Shown here: positions 38,333-52,035 of the stretch, in pieces
Layout of the letters: the number at the start of each line of letters is the position of its first letter
Position numbering within the stretch: the first letter of the stretch is position 1
From: Rhea pennata
Lineage: Eukaryota; Chordata; Aves; Rheiformes; Rheidae
NCBI RefSeq assembly: GCF_028389875.1
Contig: NC_084663.1
Coordinates: 119,497,801-119,561,800, forward strand
Length of the DNA stretch: 64,000 bases
Reading direction: 5' to 3'
The notes under the pieces: model-generated
The model's input: the letters and a program-made list of their open reading frames with translations, nothing else
Database searches by the model: none
What the model was told of the DNA's origin: nothing
Made by a program: the position numbers and the translations under genes

Positions 38333-38596
38333 TTCCTTTTCTTCCCTTCCCTTCCCTTCCCTTCCCTTCCCTTCCCTTCCCTTCCCTTCCCTTCCCTTCC
38401 CTTCCCTTCCCTTCCCTTCCCTTCTCTCCCTCTCTCTCTTCCTTCCTTCCTTCTCTCCCTCTCCCTCTCCCCTCCCCTTTCCTCCTCTCCTCTCCTCTCC
38501 TCTCCTCTCCTCTCCTCTCCTCTCCTCTCCTCTCCTCTCCTCTCCTCTCCTCTCCTCTCCTCTCCTCTCCTCTCCTCTCCTCTCCTCTCCTCTCCT
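38333..38596. repeat. 264-bp uninterrupted polypyrimidine tract (CTTCC)n and (TCTCC)n
   Basis: Every base from 38333 to 38596 on the + strand is C or T. The first part (38341-38424) is about 17 copies of CTTCC, then an irregular CT spacer, then about 22 copies of TCTCC (about 38485-38596). CT-rich sequence with few purines continues to about 38689. The complementary strand gives a long open frame of Arg-Gly-Glu-Glu-type low complexity, which is an artefact of the repeat. Such tracts can form intramolecular triplex (H-DNA). Confidence 0.97.
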
Positions 38597-38951
38597 GTTT
38601 CTTTCTATTTCTTTCTCTCTAGCTCTCTTTCTTTCTGTTTCTTCCTTGCTTCCTTTATTCCCTCCTTCCATTCTTCAGAATTAACATTTTAAAGCTTTTC
38701 TCTGAACTATTAGAAGCAGAGAAACTTAGGTTTCTTTCCAATGGAAGCTGACACTCTGCTATAGGAGACCTTTAGTGCAGTTACAAGAATCTGCAACATT
38801 GACCTGCTGCGGGAACTTCAGATAACCAAAAGAACTAGCAAAGTTTCCACTGACATAGAAGCTTAGCTGGCACGCCATTTATTTCATGCCTTTTTAGCCC
38901 ATATCTGGTGACAGCAATTTCATGGCTATTTTTATTACTATTTACTGACTG

Positions 38952-39225
38952 TATTATAGTAACATCTACAGGCCCTGGCTGAACTCAAGATGCTCATGCA
39001 CAGGTCAACAAGCAATCATTATCTGCAGAAGCTACAGTCTTAAAGGCCAAGATGAACAAAGGGAGGAAGAAAGGAGAGATTATCTCTCCCTCCCTCATTT
39101 ACAGACGGATACTGCACAGCGCAGCAAAACGAAGAGACTTTCCCATGCTACCTCAGGAAGTCTGTGGCAGGGCTCAAAACTGAACCGAGATGCTGATTTC
39201 CAGGCAACTGCCTTTATCATGAAGT
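38952..39225 (+). repeat. MIR-family SINE, near full-length relic
   Basis: The segment follows the long sauropsid MIR-type repeat in order: 'tatagtaacatctacaggcc', 'agctacagtctt', 'acaaagggaggaagaaagga', 'catttacagacgga', 'aggaagtctgtggcagggct' and 'gaaccgagatgctgatttcc'. About 275 bp, heavily diverged, + orientation. Recognition is from memory of the consensus and was not searched. Confidence 0.65.
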
Positions 39226-41439
39226 CTTCCTTTTCACCAATTGCCAAAGAAATCAGCACAGCGAAACGGAGACAGCAACCCGAAGTGACCTGCCACCAGG
39301 TTAGCTGTCGGTGTGATCTGCTCCGCCCCCGGTCCTCAGCTCTCTGCCGCAGGGCGGGCTCCCAGGAGTGGCCTGGGCACTTGTTTTAGGGGGTGGCTGC
39401 TTGCACCAAAGGGCAGGTGGCAGAAGCACAACCCCTGGAGGGTGACTTGTCTTGACAAACAGCACGGAGACACACCACCAGTGCCAATATGTAAAAAAAT
39501 CTGCAGGCGTCTGTGCTCAGTACCCTTCCACATCCAAAGGGCTCTCTGCACGGTTTGAGGCATTTGCTAGCTGTTAGCTCTTAGGTGGTTGTCTTGGTTA
39601 AGGAAGAATAAAAAACCATGAACAGCTTCACTTATTGGAGCTTGACGGGAACAAAGGAACAAAGTACACTGTTCTTGAAAGTCAACACATCATAATGCAG
39701 AAATATCTTAGAGCTGGCAGGAACATTACTTTGATTAAAAAACTTGGTTTGCTAGTAAACTTCCTGTATTTTAAGGCATTTGCGTAACCTTATCAGAACA
39801 CAGGCTGGAGGTGCTTAATTACTTTCTACATTCCTGGCAAAATTATCTAATCTGTAATTCTTTAATGTAAATAAATTTTATGACTCTCAAATGCAACTTA
39901 TTAGGTAATAAATGTAATGACTTTATGAAGGTTCTTAAGAAAGACCATATAAATCGCATGGGAGTCCAGGAATGGGTACTTTATATATTGTAATTGAAAG
40001 AAGGCGGTGGAAAAAATGGACAAGGAAATTACCTAGAAGTTTTCTGAGTAAGATCATTTCAGGTTATATCAGAAGGATAACGGGCAGTGCTTTCAGGTTC
40101 ATGGGTCTTGTCTCTAGTGCACTGAAAATTGTATTTTAATGGAGCCTCAGCCAGCAGTGCCCAGAGGGAGCTGAGGCCCCCTTCCCCTGCATGGGAGGGC
40201 AGAGGGGGCTCAGACACCATGGGAATCTCTGTGGTTCGGAGTTCTTGTTCTCTTCACAAGTTTGACAGCAAAGAGGCCAAACTGAAAAAGGAAAAATAAT
40301 CCCGTTTGAGATTTGCCTCCTGGGCCAACAGATGCAGTACAGACTCGGGTGCCCAATTCCCTGACGAGATGCTCGGCCCTGGGAACGGCCCCAGAAATGG
40401 CTTTGGGAATGGCACAGCCTCCTCCCGGCTCATCCGCTCTCCCCGCCATGCATTGCTTTCACAAGCTGCTGCCTTCACCAGTTGCACGGCTCTTGGTCTT
40501 GCAAGGAGAGTGAAGGTTTGCTGTTTGCTTTGGAAGGCTTTTATACCCTTTTTTGTTATTACGGATCACACACAAAGCACAATCTGGGTCAATTTTCTTC
40601 TGTTTTCTACACAGATATTTTTCCCGCCCTGATACTAATCTCGATGGCTGCTCGGCTGCCAGCTGCAAATACATGGTACCTACCCTCTCCTTTCCACTCC
40701 ATGCCAACCTGTTCTCTCCTTTCTCATGTTTACAAAAGAAAAATATTGTATTACTGGAGGGCCAGGTGACTTTGTCTTCATGGCATTGTTCAATTTAGAA
40801 GGAAAGCTCCTGTTTAAAGGCTGAATCTTGCTTCTCTGTGGACATATTCCTTGAACATTGATAGGAACTACAATAATTTGATTAGTTTTTACTGTGTAAA
40901 TAAACAAATATTTCAAAAGTATGCTTTGATTCTCCTATAAATGCTTTGTGAGATTGGGCAAAGGCCACCTGGGTGGGGGGCAAAACACCTTTGAGGCTTG
41001 CATAAAGAAAAGGTGCTCTGATGCAGGGCACTCCGAGCTGTATCTGAGATGTACATAGTTCACTGATGAGTCTCCCACTTGCAGCACAGGGCAGTGGTTC
41101 AGCCTCATCCAGGGAAAAAATCTGCCCCCCTTTTTTTTCCTCTCTCTCTCTCTCCTTTTTCTGTGCTGAAGGTGTCATTGCTCTGCTGGGTAGGCTTGGC
41201 AGGAAGATAGCCTTGAGGACCTGATGCAAAGCACATACCGCACTGAGCAGAGCTCTGTGCATGTTCTGTTCATTGTCTCATGGGTTTCAAAGACTGTGTT
41301 AGCCTGGGAGGGGGGGAAGAAAACAAGTTCATCTGCGACAATCTGATGACATATCCTAGACCCTCAGTATCAAAGAGGCTTTGTCGTTCCATTGCCCCAT
41401 TCAACAAGAGGGTAATTCTATCACACACACTCATCCTTT

Positions 41440-41490
41440 TTGTTTGTTTGTTTGTTTTTTTCTGTTTGTTTGTTTGTTTGTTTTGTTTTC
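41440..41490. repeat. (TTTG)n microsatellite
   Basis: Two blocks of TTTG/GTTT repeats separated by a T run and TCTG. Confidence 0.9.
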
Positions 41491-44400
41491 AAGGGCATGT
41501 CATTTCCCAAAAGAGCATCAACCCAATACAAAAGATGCTAGAGAATTGTCTATCTTTTTCTTTAACATTTACATATTCTTTAGCAAATCTTTAAGATGTC
41601 CAAATGATGGGCAAGCATTGTTGTTCTTTAGACTAGGTGGGCAGGTATAACAAGGTAAGAGCACAGTTTCTGACCTGATGCCAAACTAAACGGGAAAGGC
41701 TGAGCTTATTGGCCAAGGATAGCATTTGGGAGAGTTTGCAGCTATTCTGCAACAGCTTTGGGCTGGAGTTTCAGAACTGCAGCAGATTCATTTAGCTGGT
41801 TCTTTGCTGAGCTCCTGGTTTCTCCATGGGTGTTAAATATGACACAATGGCATCAGTAAATGACACTTCTGTTAAACTCCAGTTGCCTAGAAAATGTCGT
41901 TCGTTTCTAACAATGACACGGCCATTTGCATTCCTGTGGCGTCATCACTTACCATGTAGACCACACCAAGTCTGAGCATAAAGCCATCAGCCGACAAAAA
42001 CACTAACTGCAAGAGAAAGCTGTGGCATCTCTGCTTTGCAGTACCAGCTTCCACAAGCAACCACAGACCTGAGCCCAGTGTTTCTGAAGGATGGCCCCTA
42101 GCTTTGAGGTGGAGACATGTTGCCATAACTTTCCCCTATAAATCTAATGTTCTTCTATACAGGAGAAAAGGTCTCCCTGGAGCTGGTCCGAGACTGTGAA
42201 ATCATCTGCAGCAAAAATAGTGGGCTATTTCAGCCCTTGTCACCCTCTGCTCCAAGTACCAGAGGCACCTCACAGTCTTCATGTGCTCTAATACAAACAT
42301 ACAGAAGTGAGGATATTCCAACCCCTCCCACCAAAAAACCCCAAACCCTGAAAGCACCAAATGAAAGCACAACATTGCACGTAGTTTTTCCTCTGGGAAA
42401 GGAAAAACAAACCACATGCACGATATACTACTAACCATGTGACTTAATGTACTCCTGGAAGGCACACAGCTTCTGGGAGGATAAAAGCAGTATAAAAAAA
42501 TTTATGCATAGTGGAACAGCCTGCACACCACTGATCACTAAATTCACAGAGCCATTTCCATTAAGATGAAGTAGGTAGTGGGTGAGATGCATGGAAAGGC
42601 ATTTCTGGTGCTTTTTTCCTCCAGAGTGTAATCAAACCTTCAGTCAACAAGGCAGCTAAATAAGATACATCAGGAAGGCACAGATGAGAAGCAACTCTTT
42701 CTCATCCTCTTTTTCACACACACATACAGAGTTATCAGCTTTTCCCCTGGCTCTTTGAAGCAGTAACATAGCTTAAAGAGAAAAAAACACAGGAACTGTG
42801 ACCCTCCTAAGACTCACTGCAGAGTGTGCACCAACAGGACTTATGGTTGGGTTGTTTCACACTGGTCAGTCACAGGCTCAGGAATGACAAATTCTTGCTC
42901 TGTAAAGGCAACAGGATGAGAATCACAGCAGGGCTATCATCCCTGTGCATGCACAGTGCTCAGATAATGACACTGCTGTGGCAGTTGAGCCCTCCCATTT
43001 CCTTTGGTGAATAAACACCTCGGCTTCCTCTTGATTCTCCCAACAGATACTTGGCTACCAGTCTTCTCAATTTCCTCATGACAGATGAAGAAAAGTCTAG
43101 GTATTTCCCAGTTGCGTATATCCCCCCAATTATAAACTTGGCATGCATGAAGAAATGATTTCCTCTTTCATCAGCTTAAACTTCACACAAGTCTCCCCTG
43201 GCTCCTTATCTGGCAAAAAAGAAACCACTAGATTTACATCTGCTCAAGAAAGGGCACAGCATGCTGAAAAGCTCATCCGTGATTGCCTAGATGCAAGCTT
43301 TAGTCTAAATCCATCAGGAAGACATTTCTCAATATTTATCCCACTCACACTCTTGATGGCTCAGCAGCAGTCCATCATTTCCCATCTTCACTCACCTCTG
43401 CTCTCTTCTTCAAGAGGATGAGACAGCAGAGACATTGTCAAAACCTTTTGCATGCCAAACCTACTCCACTATTGCCAGTAAAGTCACTTGCACAGCAGAG
43501 GACAAGTACGACTTTTTCTTTCCTAGAGTACACAGAGTATTGGTGGCAGAGGAAGGCTGCTAACAGAAATCACTATAACTGATCATCACCTCTCTTCCCT
43601 TCAGCTTCGCAGACCTTACAGTCTTTGTCGGGGAAGGGAATCGTTTGGCATCTCAGTTGTCTGTTTCCACGTTGTGAGGTGCATGCCCTCTCCCTAATTG
43701 TTGCTCTTTCTTTTTTCAGCATGCTCGCCATCCTTCAAGGATGTGAATGTGCTACAGCAGTCAGCATTGCCAGGTTAGACAGGAGCGTTTTTCTTTTTGG
43801 CTTCTCACTATTTCACAGAGTGAGAGAAGGACTTCGTTTCATGAATAGCGAGGACAGGATGCTGTGCAGTTTTTAGCCTTTTGTGTATTGAAACCATAGT
43901 CTGCACAATGGCGTGTTTCAGAGTTAACATCCCTCAGGAGGAAAACACACCGGAGGAAGCATTTCCTGCTGTGGGCAGTTGACAGCTGGTGTTGAAAAAG
44001 GGCTTCTCAAGTGATCGAGACGAGGCTATTTTGGGGAAGGTTGGTTATTTCACTCTTCTTGTCAACAGCATTGGTGGTTACCATAACAGAAGTACAGTGG
44101 TAGATCGAAGGGAAAAGATGACAGGAGCTGAGAGCCTCTGGTCAGTATTTGTGTCTCACTGTGCACACATAGATACCTTTGCTCACCCTTCTCATCCTCA
44201 GATAGGGGCAGCCATCCCTCACCTGACAAATGTGTTTTCAGAGCAAGGCTAGAGAAGAAAGAGATGTGTGCAGAGATACCACAGAAAATCATGTACACAA
44301 TACCACGCATGGACAAAGTCTCCGGAGAGCTGCGATAGCTATGGGCAGAGATCACTGTAGAATGTTGCAGAAGAAAGAATATGGGGATGAAGTCAAGCTA

Positions 44401-47009
44401 TTTCTGTGGTACAGGCAGGCCTTAACAAAGCAGAGATTTCACAGGACATATTTCTAAAAAGAGACACAGACAAGTGGAAACATTAGGGCCAAGATTAGCG
44501 GGATTCTAGGGAAGTCCTGAGTAGATGAAGCAGTTTCAGCAGGAGCTGGGTCTGAGAGGAAGACACAACTGAGTGGGGTCAGAGAGACTCAACTGCTGAA
44601 CACCGAGGTCCACAGAACTATAACAGCCAGCATCTCAAAGACCAGCCACCTTGGGACATCTGATTGAAATAAAAAGAAATACTAATTTCTGCTAACTGGT
44701 AGAAAAACATTTTATTACTCAGAGCAAACCAAAAAGGAATGTATCTAGTGCAAACATGCATTTCTAGCCAGTCACCTTCTCCACAAAACCAGTGGCAAGG
44801 GTTAGTCCAGCAGTAACATCCTTTATTTTCAGGGAATAAATTTGAAATAAAGGTGATATAAATGAGAAAAAAAATCAGTTTGTACAACTATGCAGTTGCT
44901 ATGAGTGGAACTGGATTAAATCTTTTCAAATTTTTTTTTTTCAACCAGAAAAATATCCAAACAATTTTGTGAATTCCTGTCAAATTAATTGAACTACTCC
45001 AGCCAAAAAGAGGTGAGAAGAATATGGTTAACCATCAAAATATTTAAGTTTCAAACAGAAATATTCAATTTTCCAGTCTGAAACTATGTGTAATTTTCTA
45101 AAAATATCTCTGTACGAGTATATTTTTAAGATTAAGGGAGATGGCAGGGGTTTCTTTCTGAGTCATTTATTTGAACAGCTTGGGGCAGCTTTACTGGAGG
45201 GGCAAAGGAGCTTGCAGAGCTCCAGTTAGAGCTGCCTGGCATGTCATGCACCACACGTTACAGGACAGCTGCATAGTCTTCTTTTGTCTGTCCATCCCCT
45301 GGCATCGTGACTGTCGTCACTTCTTGCAGCTTCAGCTGACACGGTGAATTTGACAATACAGATGACCTTGCCCTTTGCGTTGCTGGCTAGTCTCACCCCT
45401 GATTACTTTAGCGTGCCCTACATGTTAGACTGCAGTTCCCCATATCTAACATTTGCCCATAGAACTACTGCTGAGCCAAGGCTAGTTGCCTTTTCTTCTT
45501 TCTTCATAATACTCCCTTTATTATAAAAGGGCTATGCAGCCTTGGGAAAAAAAAGGAAAAAAAAAAAGACAGCAAGCTGAATGTTTACTTAACTGTTGGT
45601 CAAGAGTTGGCTCCCGTGGAAACTTTGGCTGAAGGCAATGCTGTAAAACATAGTCCCCTTCTAAGCAGTGCCAAAAAACCAGGGGGCAGGTGGCAGTTCT
45701 TGAACAATAGTCAATTACACTTTTTAGGCAAATATTTGCTCATGTGTCCAGATAATAATGTCTTGTGGAAATGTGTTTGCACAATGTCCTTGACAAAGGC
45801 TTGTCTATTAACCTGGACACAATTGGGTACAGCTCTGGAACAGAGCTTAGCACATGGACTTCTCAGTTCAAGCAACAACAAAATAACCTCATGCATCCAA
45901 CTCTGAACAAAACAAGCACTCCAGATTACTTTCACATGAGGAAAAATAAACCTGTTGAAGAGGATTTACTTTTAACCTATAAAAACATCCAAAGCGAACT
46001 GCTATGCTGAGATCTATAATTCAGCTCCTACAGTTTTAATGTGCTTCCAGCCCAGCCTTGGCCAGGTGGCCCAAGGATGGCGTTTTGAAGCCCCCACAAG
46101 GTGCCTAGATGGTCATTTTGCTGTAGCACTGCCAGTGAATTTTGCTTGTGCTCAGAGTGGCAGGAGGCCTAGGGCTGCCTCAGTGTGGGGCTACTTCCAA
46201 GCATCCTCTGTCCCCATGAGGAATTACCTTTGCTTGGCGCTGCATCAGCCATGCTGGCACAGCTCCCTCCTAGGGCACCCTGCATGTGGTGGGGATGGTG
46301 GACCCTCGTTTTTGGAGCACAACACAGTTTGGGTGGTATATGGCATATCACAGCATACTGCTGGCACACATGCTGCTAAGCAAATAATAGTTTAGCCCAG
46401 TGGTGCCTGAACCTGCAGTGGGAACTGCTGAGGACGGGTTGTGGATGGGGTATGGACAAAGTTCAGCTGGATTTTCTGTATTTATCTTTGGTTTTGGGGT
46501 CACACAAAAAGGAATGGTCTGCAACGGTGCTGTCAGCCAGAAATGTTTGGGAATTTTCAGTTTGGCCCTTTGGACTGTGAATAATCAGCCACAAGCTGAT
46601 CTTCTTCCCCTCCAGTGAATTCCTTAATAAGCATCTTTTCTGCATATTTACACTAATATACAGTATTTTCTGGATGTTTTGGTTGAATAAGTTCCAGCAT
46701 CTGCTTTACACACACGTGTTCATTGCATCTTAATGGCAATTCAGAATCCACGAGGTGTGTGAGTCAACTCAGTCATGTGGGATTGTTTCTTAGTCCCTGA
46801 CTAAAGGACTGGCACCTTTACAGGGGAGAACATGATGTTTGCTGTAGACTGTAAATAAAAAAGTAAATAAAAGACAACACATAGTAGTGGCTGAAAATTC
46901 AGCCCAAGCACACGTTTGTGCTAAAGCTGATATAAGTGATAGATTTTTTTCTCGCTCTGCCTTGATAGTCATCAAAAATTAAGAACTCATCCCCCTGTTG
47001 TCAAGCTCA

Positions 47010-47115
47010 TTACAGCAGTAGCTGGATGAAATCATATGGTCTGTGTTACTGCAGGAGATCAAACAAGATGAGCTGCTGGTCCCTGCTGACCTCAAAACTA
47101 TGAATCCAGGAGTCA
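47010..47115 (+). repeat. Ancient CR1/L3-like LINE 3' end
   Basis: 'ctgtgttactgcaggagatc ... caagatgagctgctggtccc ... gacctcaaaactatgaatcc' follows the 3' tail of old CR1/L3-type LINEs (ggaggtcagactagatgatc ... ggtcccttctggcctt ... ctatgaatc). + orientation, strongly decayed. Confidence 0.6.
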
Positions 47116-50100
47116 TAGAAACCTAAACTTGCCTTGTTCACTTGCAAAAATATTCCAGAGCCAGTTGTTTAGCTTTTATCTCTCTTGACGAGCTGTAAAA
47201 ATAGTTGAATTCCTGCTGCAGCATTCCTGAAGGTAAAATCACACTGGTAACCATTTTATTGCGATCATTATCTTACACTACGTCTCCTCCCAAAACTTAT
47301 TTTATTCCCATATCATTTCAGTGCCTATTTTTCCATAGGAAGAAAGCTTTAAAAACTTCTTTCTTGTCCGAATAAGAAACATTACTGTTCTGGGAAGTTA
47401 ACATGGTATGAACCACAGAAAGAGACACTTAAGGAACAACAGTTATGATGGGGATTGTACAGAAAGCCTTTCACAGTTAATGCAATGTTTCTCCTTTTCT
47501 TCTCTTTGAGTTTTTCATGGGTTAGATCACACTGCCTAAGCTGGAGTCCCCTCCAGGCACCTTTTGTTCTCTCATGGTGTCCCCATCCTGACCACTAATG
47601 CATATAACTGAAGAAGGGACCAATAAATAGAAAAGTATCAAAGACCAGGACAGGTTTAGCTTGCACTCAGAATATCTTGTGGAATGGTGGGAGAGTGATC
47701 AAGACTGCTGATGTAGCTTAAGGCCACAGAGCTCAGCACACGTTAGGATAGTGTGCCTAATCCACAGTACCATGTAGGAAACCCTGCCAGAAGTTTTTGT
47801 CCTGACCCTCAGTGTGCCACCAGCATAAGCATTAATGAAAAAAAAACTGTCTTTTTAGAAGAGAGAAAAATCATACCTTAAGTACCATACTCAATGGCTT
47901 CTCAGAGAGTAAGTCAAATATATACTCTGTTAATTACTGCTCCCTGGAAGAAACATTTAAGAGCATGATTACAGAAATTAGGGCATATACAAAGGCAAAA
48001 AGTATTTGTTCCCCTGGGCCAGAAGCTGCATTCAGTTACACCCAAGAAACCACATGAAAGTCTGCTGCTTGCAAGGTGCCAAGCAGTCCTGCAAAGCACT
48101 GAATCCCATTTGCCGCCGTTGACATCAGCACGAGTGGCAGGCATCCACGGCTCCCAGTGGCAGCACTTGCCAGGTGAAGCACCGTGGCCCCATTACAGGG
48201 ACGCACGCATGCATGTGCCGCCCTCTGCACCCATGAAGGGCCCCATCTGTGTCAGCAGGAGCTGAACGGGCTGCAGGGAAACAGGCCCTGGAGCAGAGCT
48301 TGACTTAATTTAGGGCCCATTTTGGCACTAGAGGTTAGCTCCTGTCCTCTCTGGGATGATTAATTTTGGTAATTAGTTTGCTTTGATTGTAATTTCTGGG
48401 CAGAGCTGCTGGTAATGAAAGTAAGAGAAGGAGAAGAGGAGCATGGGGCAGGCACAGCTGCAAAGAGCTGCACACCTCTTTGCAAAGCACCCCTGTCTTG
48501 ACCCCAAATGCATGGCTCTTTCGGGTCTTAGCACCCCTTGAACCAAAGCTGACAAACTGAGCCCTGCCAGACCTCAGGACAGGCCTGAAACATGCTAAGA
48601 AAGGGGTTTCCAGGAAAGCGGAGATTGCTCTAACCCACCGCACCACCTAGTGTCAGGACATTTTAAAGCACTCTGGTCTCCTACACCCACGTTTTGTTCT
48701 GAAGCATCCTAACTACACACTCCTTACACACCACATTTCTGAGCACAAGGTGCACTTCATAGTGTTTGCTTTGTCCCAGGGGGCTGCCGAGTTTACCCAA
48801 GGCAGGATAGTGCTGCCCTCTGGAAGGGCTATGGGCATGGGGGTGATTCCTGCCCAGAGCAGCCCTCTCCTTTGTGGCTGTGTAGTTAACGTTATTAGCA
48901 GCTGTTACATTATGTTCAGTGCTGTAATCGTGCGTGGCAATTTGTAGCCACCTGAATAAATCAAGTTCATACCCAAATAAATAGTAAAAGTATATTGCTA
49001 AGCATAACAAAAGCAGTGGGCAATGCAATAAGCGGGACATACAGATCATACTTACCCTGTTTAAAACAAAATAATGCTCTGGGATGGTAACATCACTGAG
49101 TACTCAACTGATACCTTGAAGCTGATGCACTGATAATTAATATCTGAATCACAGGGGCCTTTTTTTCCCCAGCGTGTGTGCTATGAGGTCCCTGCAGGTC
49201 AGGGGTAAGTACAATTCCCCAGCTGCCTTTCACACTTGTGCTTTTAATCATGTGATGCTTTAGTGACAATTGTATGCAGAAAAAATGCATCTTTGGATTT
49301 ATTTCTGGGTGCTGGTGGTAAGAATGACTACATCTTATCCTCTGGTCAGAAAAAGCAAAAGGACATAGGAACTGGAAATCTACCTTTTAGGACACACCAG
49401 CAGTTGTAAAATAGTAGAAGGACTTCTTGCAGGAACTGTGACTAGCCAGCTTGCTGCTGCTAATATTTGCTTGGGCTGTTATGGGACACAATACTCCCTG
49501 AAGTCTACTGAGTTTCCCCAAAAGGTGAGCATCTTTGGCAAAGCACTCCCTTTATTTTTAAACATACAGAGACAGTAGTTCCAGCCTTGGAGTTCTGCTT
49601 TCTTCAGAAACCCTTCATCTTCTCCCCCCCCTGCCCTTTTTTTCTTCTATAGCGCTTGCCCATTTTTTTAATGAAAAGAAAAATCCTTGTTATTCAGGTA
49701 ATAGCTTTATTAGAGATGTTAATGAATACAAAAAGTCTATTTTCAGGCAAAACCATTGCTTCTCTGACAGACGACATGCTTTCTTCAATATTTTATAAAA
49801 ATTGCAAGAAAAAATAATCTCTACCAAAATTATTTTCATTAGTTTTGTTCTTTTAATTGTGAAAATATTTCTTTAATTATCATTGTGCAGAAACATTTGC
49901 ATTCAAAGGAACTTAAAACTGGGCCTAAATTACCAGACAGACTCTCTACTCATAGATTTATGAACTGTGTTGCTAGAATGAAAAAAAGGAAAAGTCAGTC
50001 CTAATAGTGTTAATATTACTATAATAGATAATGTCAGTATAAGAGAAGATTAATTCCAGTATTGTATATTTGTTTTCTCATTGTCTTAGAAATAAACCAC

Positions 50101-52035
50101 AGGGTGTGCATATATCTGTGGGGTGGTATTCATATACAAAAAATACATGCCCTCAGCAGGTAGCAAATTGTTTTTCACTGTGTAGTTATTCCCAGTAACT
50201 TCAGCGCCCTTCAGGGTTTGCCCCAAGGATGGGTCTCATCCTCGGGGTGTACCTCTGTTATGGGGTGGAGACACACAGGTACCCCGCTGGAGGGTCCTGG
50301 TGACTTTTTTCACAGAAAAACATTTAGGGTGTCGAGTGTCTCACTTTTGGTGAATCCTAGTGCCATCTTTTGGGGGAAAGAGGAATATTCCTTGACAGGC
50401 GAATATGCCTTGATACAATTTAGCAGAGTGACTGGGTTGTTTTGCTGCTCAGTCTTGTTCCTGGAGGAGCAGGCTGGTGCTGGGGCTCCCACGTGTGAAA
50501 GAATGGATCTGAGATGCACAGTTTCCCAGGCGGCCTAATAGCTCAGCAGCTTGAGGAGACAAACCCAGCCAGCTTGTAAGGAGCTAAGCCATGTTCCAAG
50601 CCACATGAGTTGGGGTGGCTATGCCAGTCCCTGCCTGTGTCTGCAGCATGTGGTGAGTGCTGGCCCGGGAGGCTTGATGCCCACCTTTGCCAATCCCTGC
50701 ATCAAAGCCCATAAGGGCCTGCCCAGGGGCCAGCAGAAATGGAGGCTCTTCCTGGGAACTGGGCACTGGGATTGCTCCTGTTATGCAATATAGTGTCATG
50801 GCTGGTACCTGACACATATAGGGACAGCACAGGCTGGTAGCTCTCCAGACCGTGCTGCCTTCACTGCCTACTCTCTCAGGGCTGCCCTGGGGCTCAGCAC
50901 TGCAGCCTCCTCTGGTCTGGAGTGAGGGCACAACCCAGCCTTTCACACAGAAACTTCAGGGAGCACCTGAAATACAGCAGGCATCTAAAAACTGTGCTGT
51001 GCCTTCAGCTCTCCTCTGTCACCGAGCTCTAGCCCAGAGGGAAGGTGGCAAGGGGCAAGGGCAAAGAGACTGACTATGATCTCTGTCACAACACCTGCCC
51101 TCAAAAATCTGGTTGTAAAACCAGGCAAACTTGGCAAAATCCTTCAGATCGTTCAATGCTACAGTCCAGCCAAAGAGGAGTGCTGTGGAAAATGCAAGAT
51201 CATGGGGAGACCTTTGGAGCATCTTTAACAGGAAGCATTAGAAACATACAGGCTTTACACACACAGAAGACGCTGCTTAGCTGCAGGATGTGTGACAATC
51301 ACCATACCTCTGCAAGGAGAACTACCTATACTGGCAGGCTTTGAAAGCAGAAAATGTTTTTAATTACTCAGTCCTCATCGAGCCAGGAGACCTACCTGTT
51401 GTGGGAAAGGTCCTCTGCCTAAAGAAGAGGAGAGGAAGGGTGTCCTCTCAATGAGTACAGATGAACCCAACTTCCTACGAACTCCCCAGGTTTCAGGCTG
51501 GAGGTGGGAGAATGAAGGTGGGAAGACAGTAGTGGGGCTATACTCCTCTGTCAGGTAAGTTTGTGAGGAACCCATCTATCTTGTCTATGAAGTGCAGCAG
51601 AACCGGTGTGTTTTCCAAGTTAGAGGTGCCCTGTCATATCTTCATCCTTTGGACTACAGAATAACACGCCACCCTTCTATCATTTGATTTCCATCTGGGG
51701 AAAAGAAAGACTATGAGCTAACACTGACTACTCCCAAATGTTTCTCTCCTCCAGGGAGAGGTTAATTTGGCTAATTTATGCCATTTAGTCTAGCATCTAC
51801 AAGAAACAGCAGTGTGTGCCTGAAAGTGTCTGGTCCTCCCTTAGAGGCCATGGGGAGTGGAAGGGCCTCGGAAAGATGAGTGGCACCCAGCATCTGTCCC
51901 AGTGCAGAATCACATGTCTGCACACTTTTGGCTTGCCTACCCATGGCCTTCCTTGAAAGAACAGATTTCTTCAAAACACATTTACTCTCTCACGTTTGTT
52001 CACACACAGGAGTTTAGGCTGTCCCGTAAATTCAG

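Larger units (their letters stand above)
38690..52035. other. Intergenic stretch between KCNJ15 and ERG, part 2
   Basis: About 13 kb without a supportable gene. Contents are a MIR relic (38952-39225), a GC-richer patch at 40140-40480, a (TTTG)n repeat (41440-41490), an exon-like segment (43720-43773), an imperfect hairpin (45185-45236), a CR1/L3-type tail (47010-47115), and GC-richer patches at 46030-46400, 48030-48260 and 50218-51060. Multiple overlapping frames in the GC-rich patches are composition effects. An ETS/GATA motif cluster lies at 39760-39850. Confidence 0.45.

Noticed and set aside
38312-38671. 119-codon - strand frame rich in Arg-Gly-Glu-Glu
   Set aside because: It is the translation of the complementary polypurine repeat and has no coding signature beyond the microsatellite.
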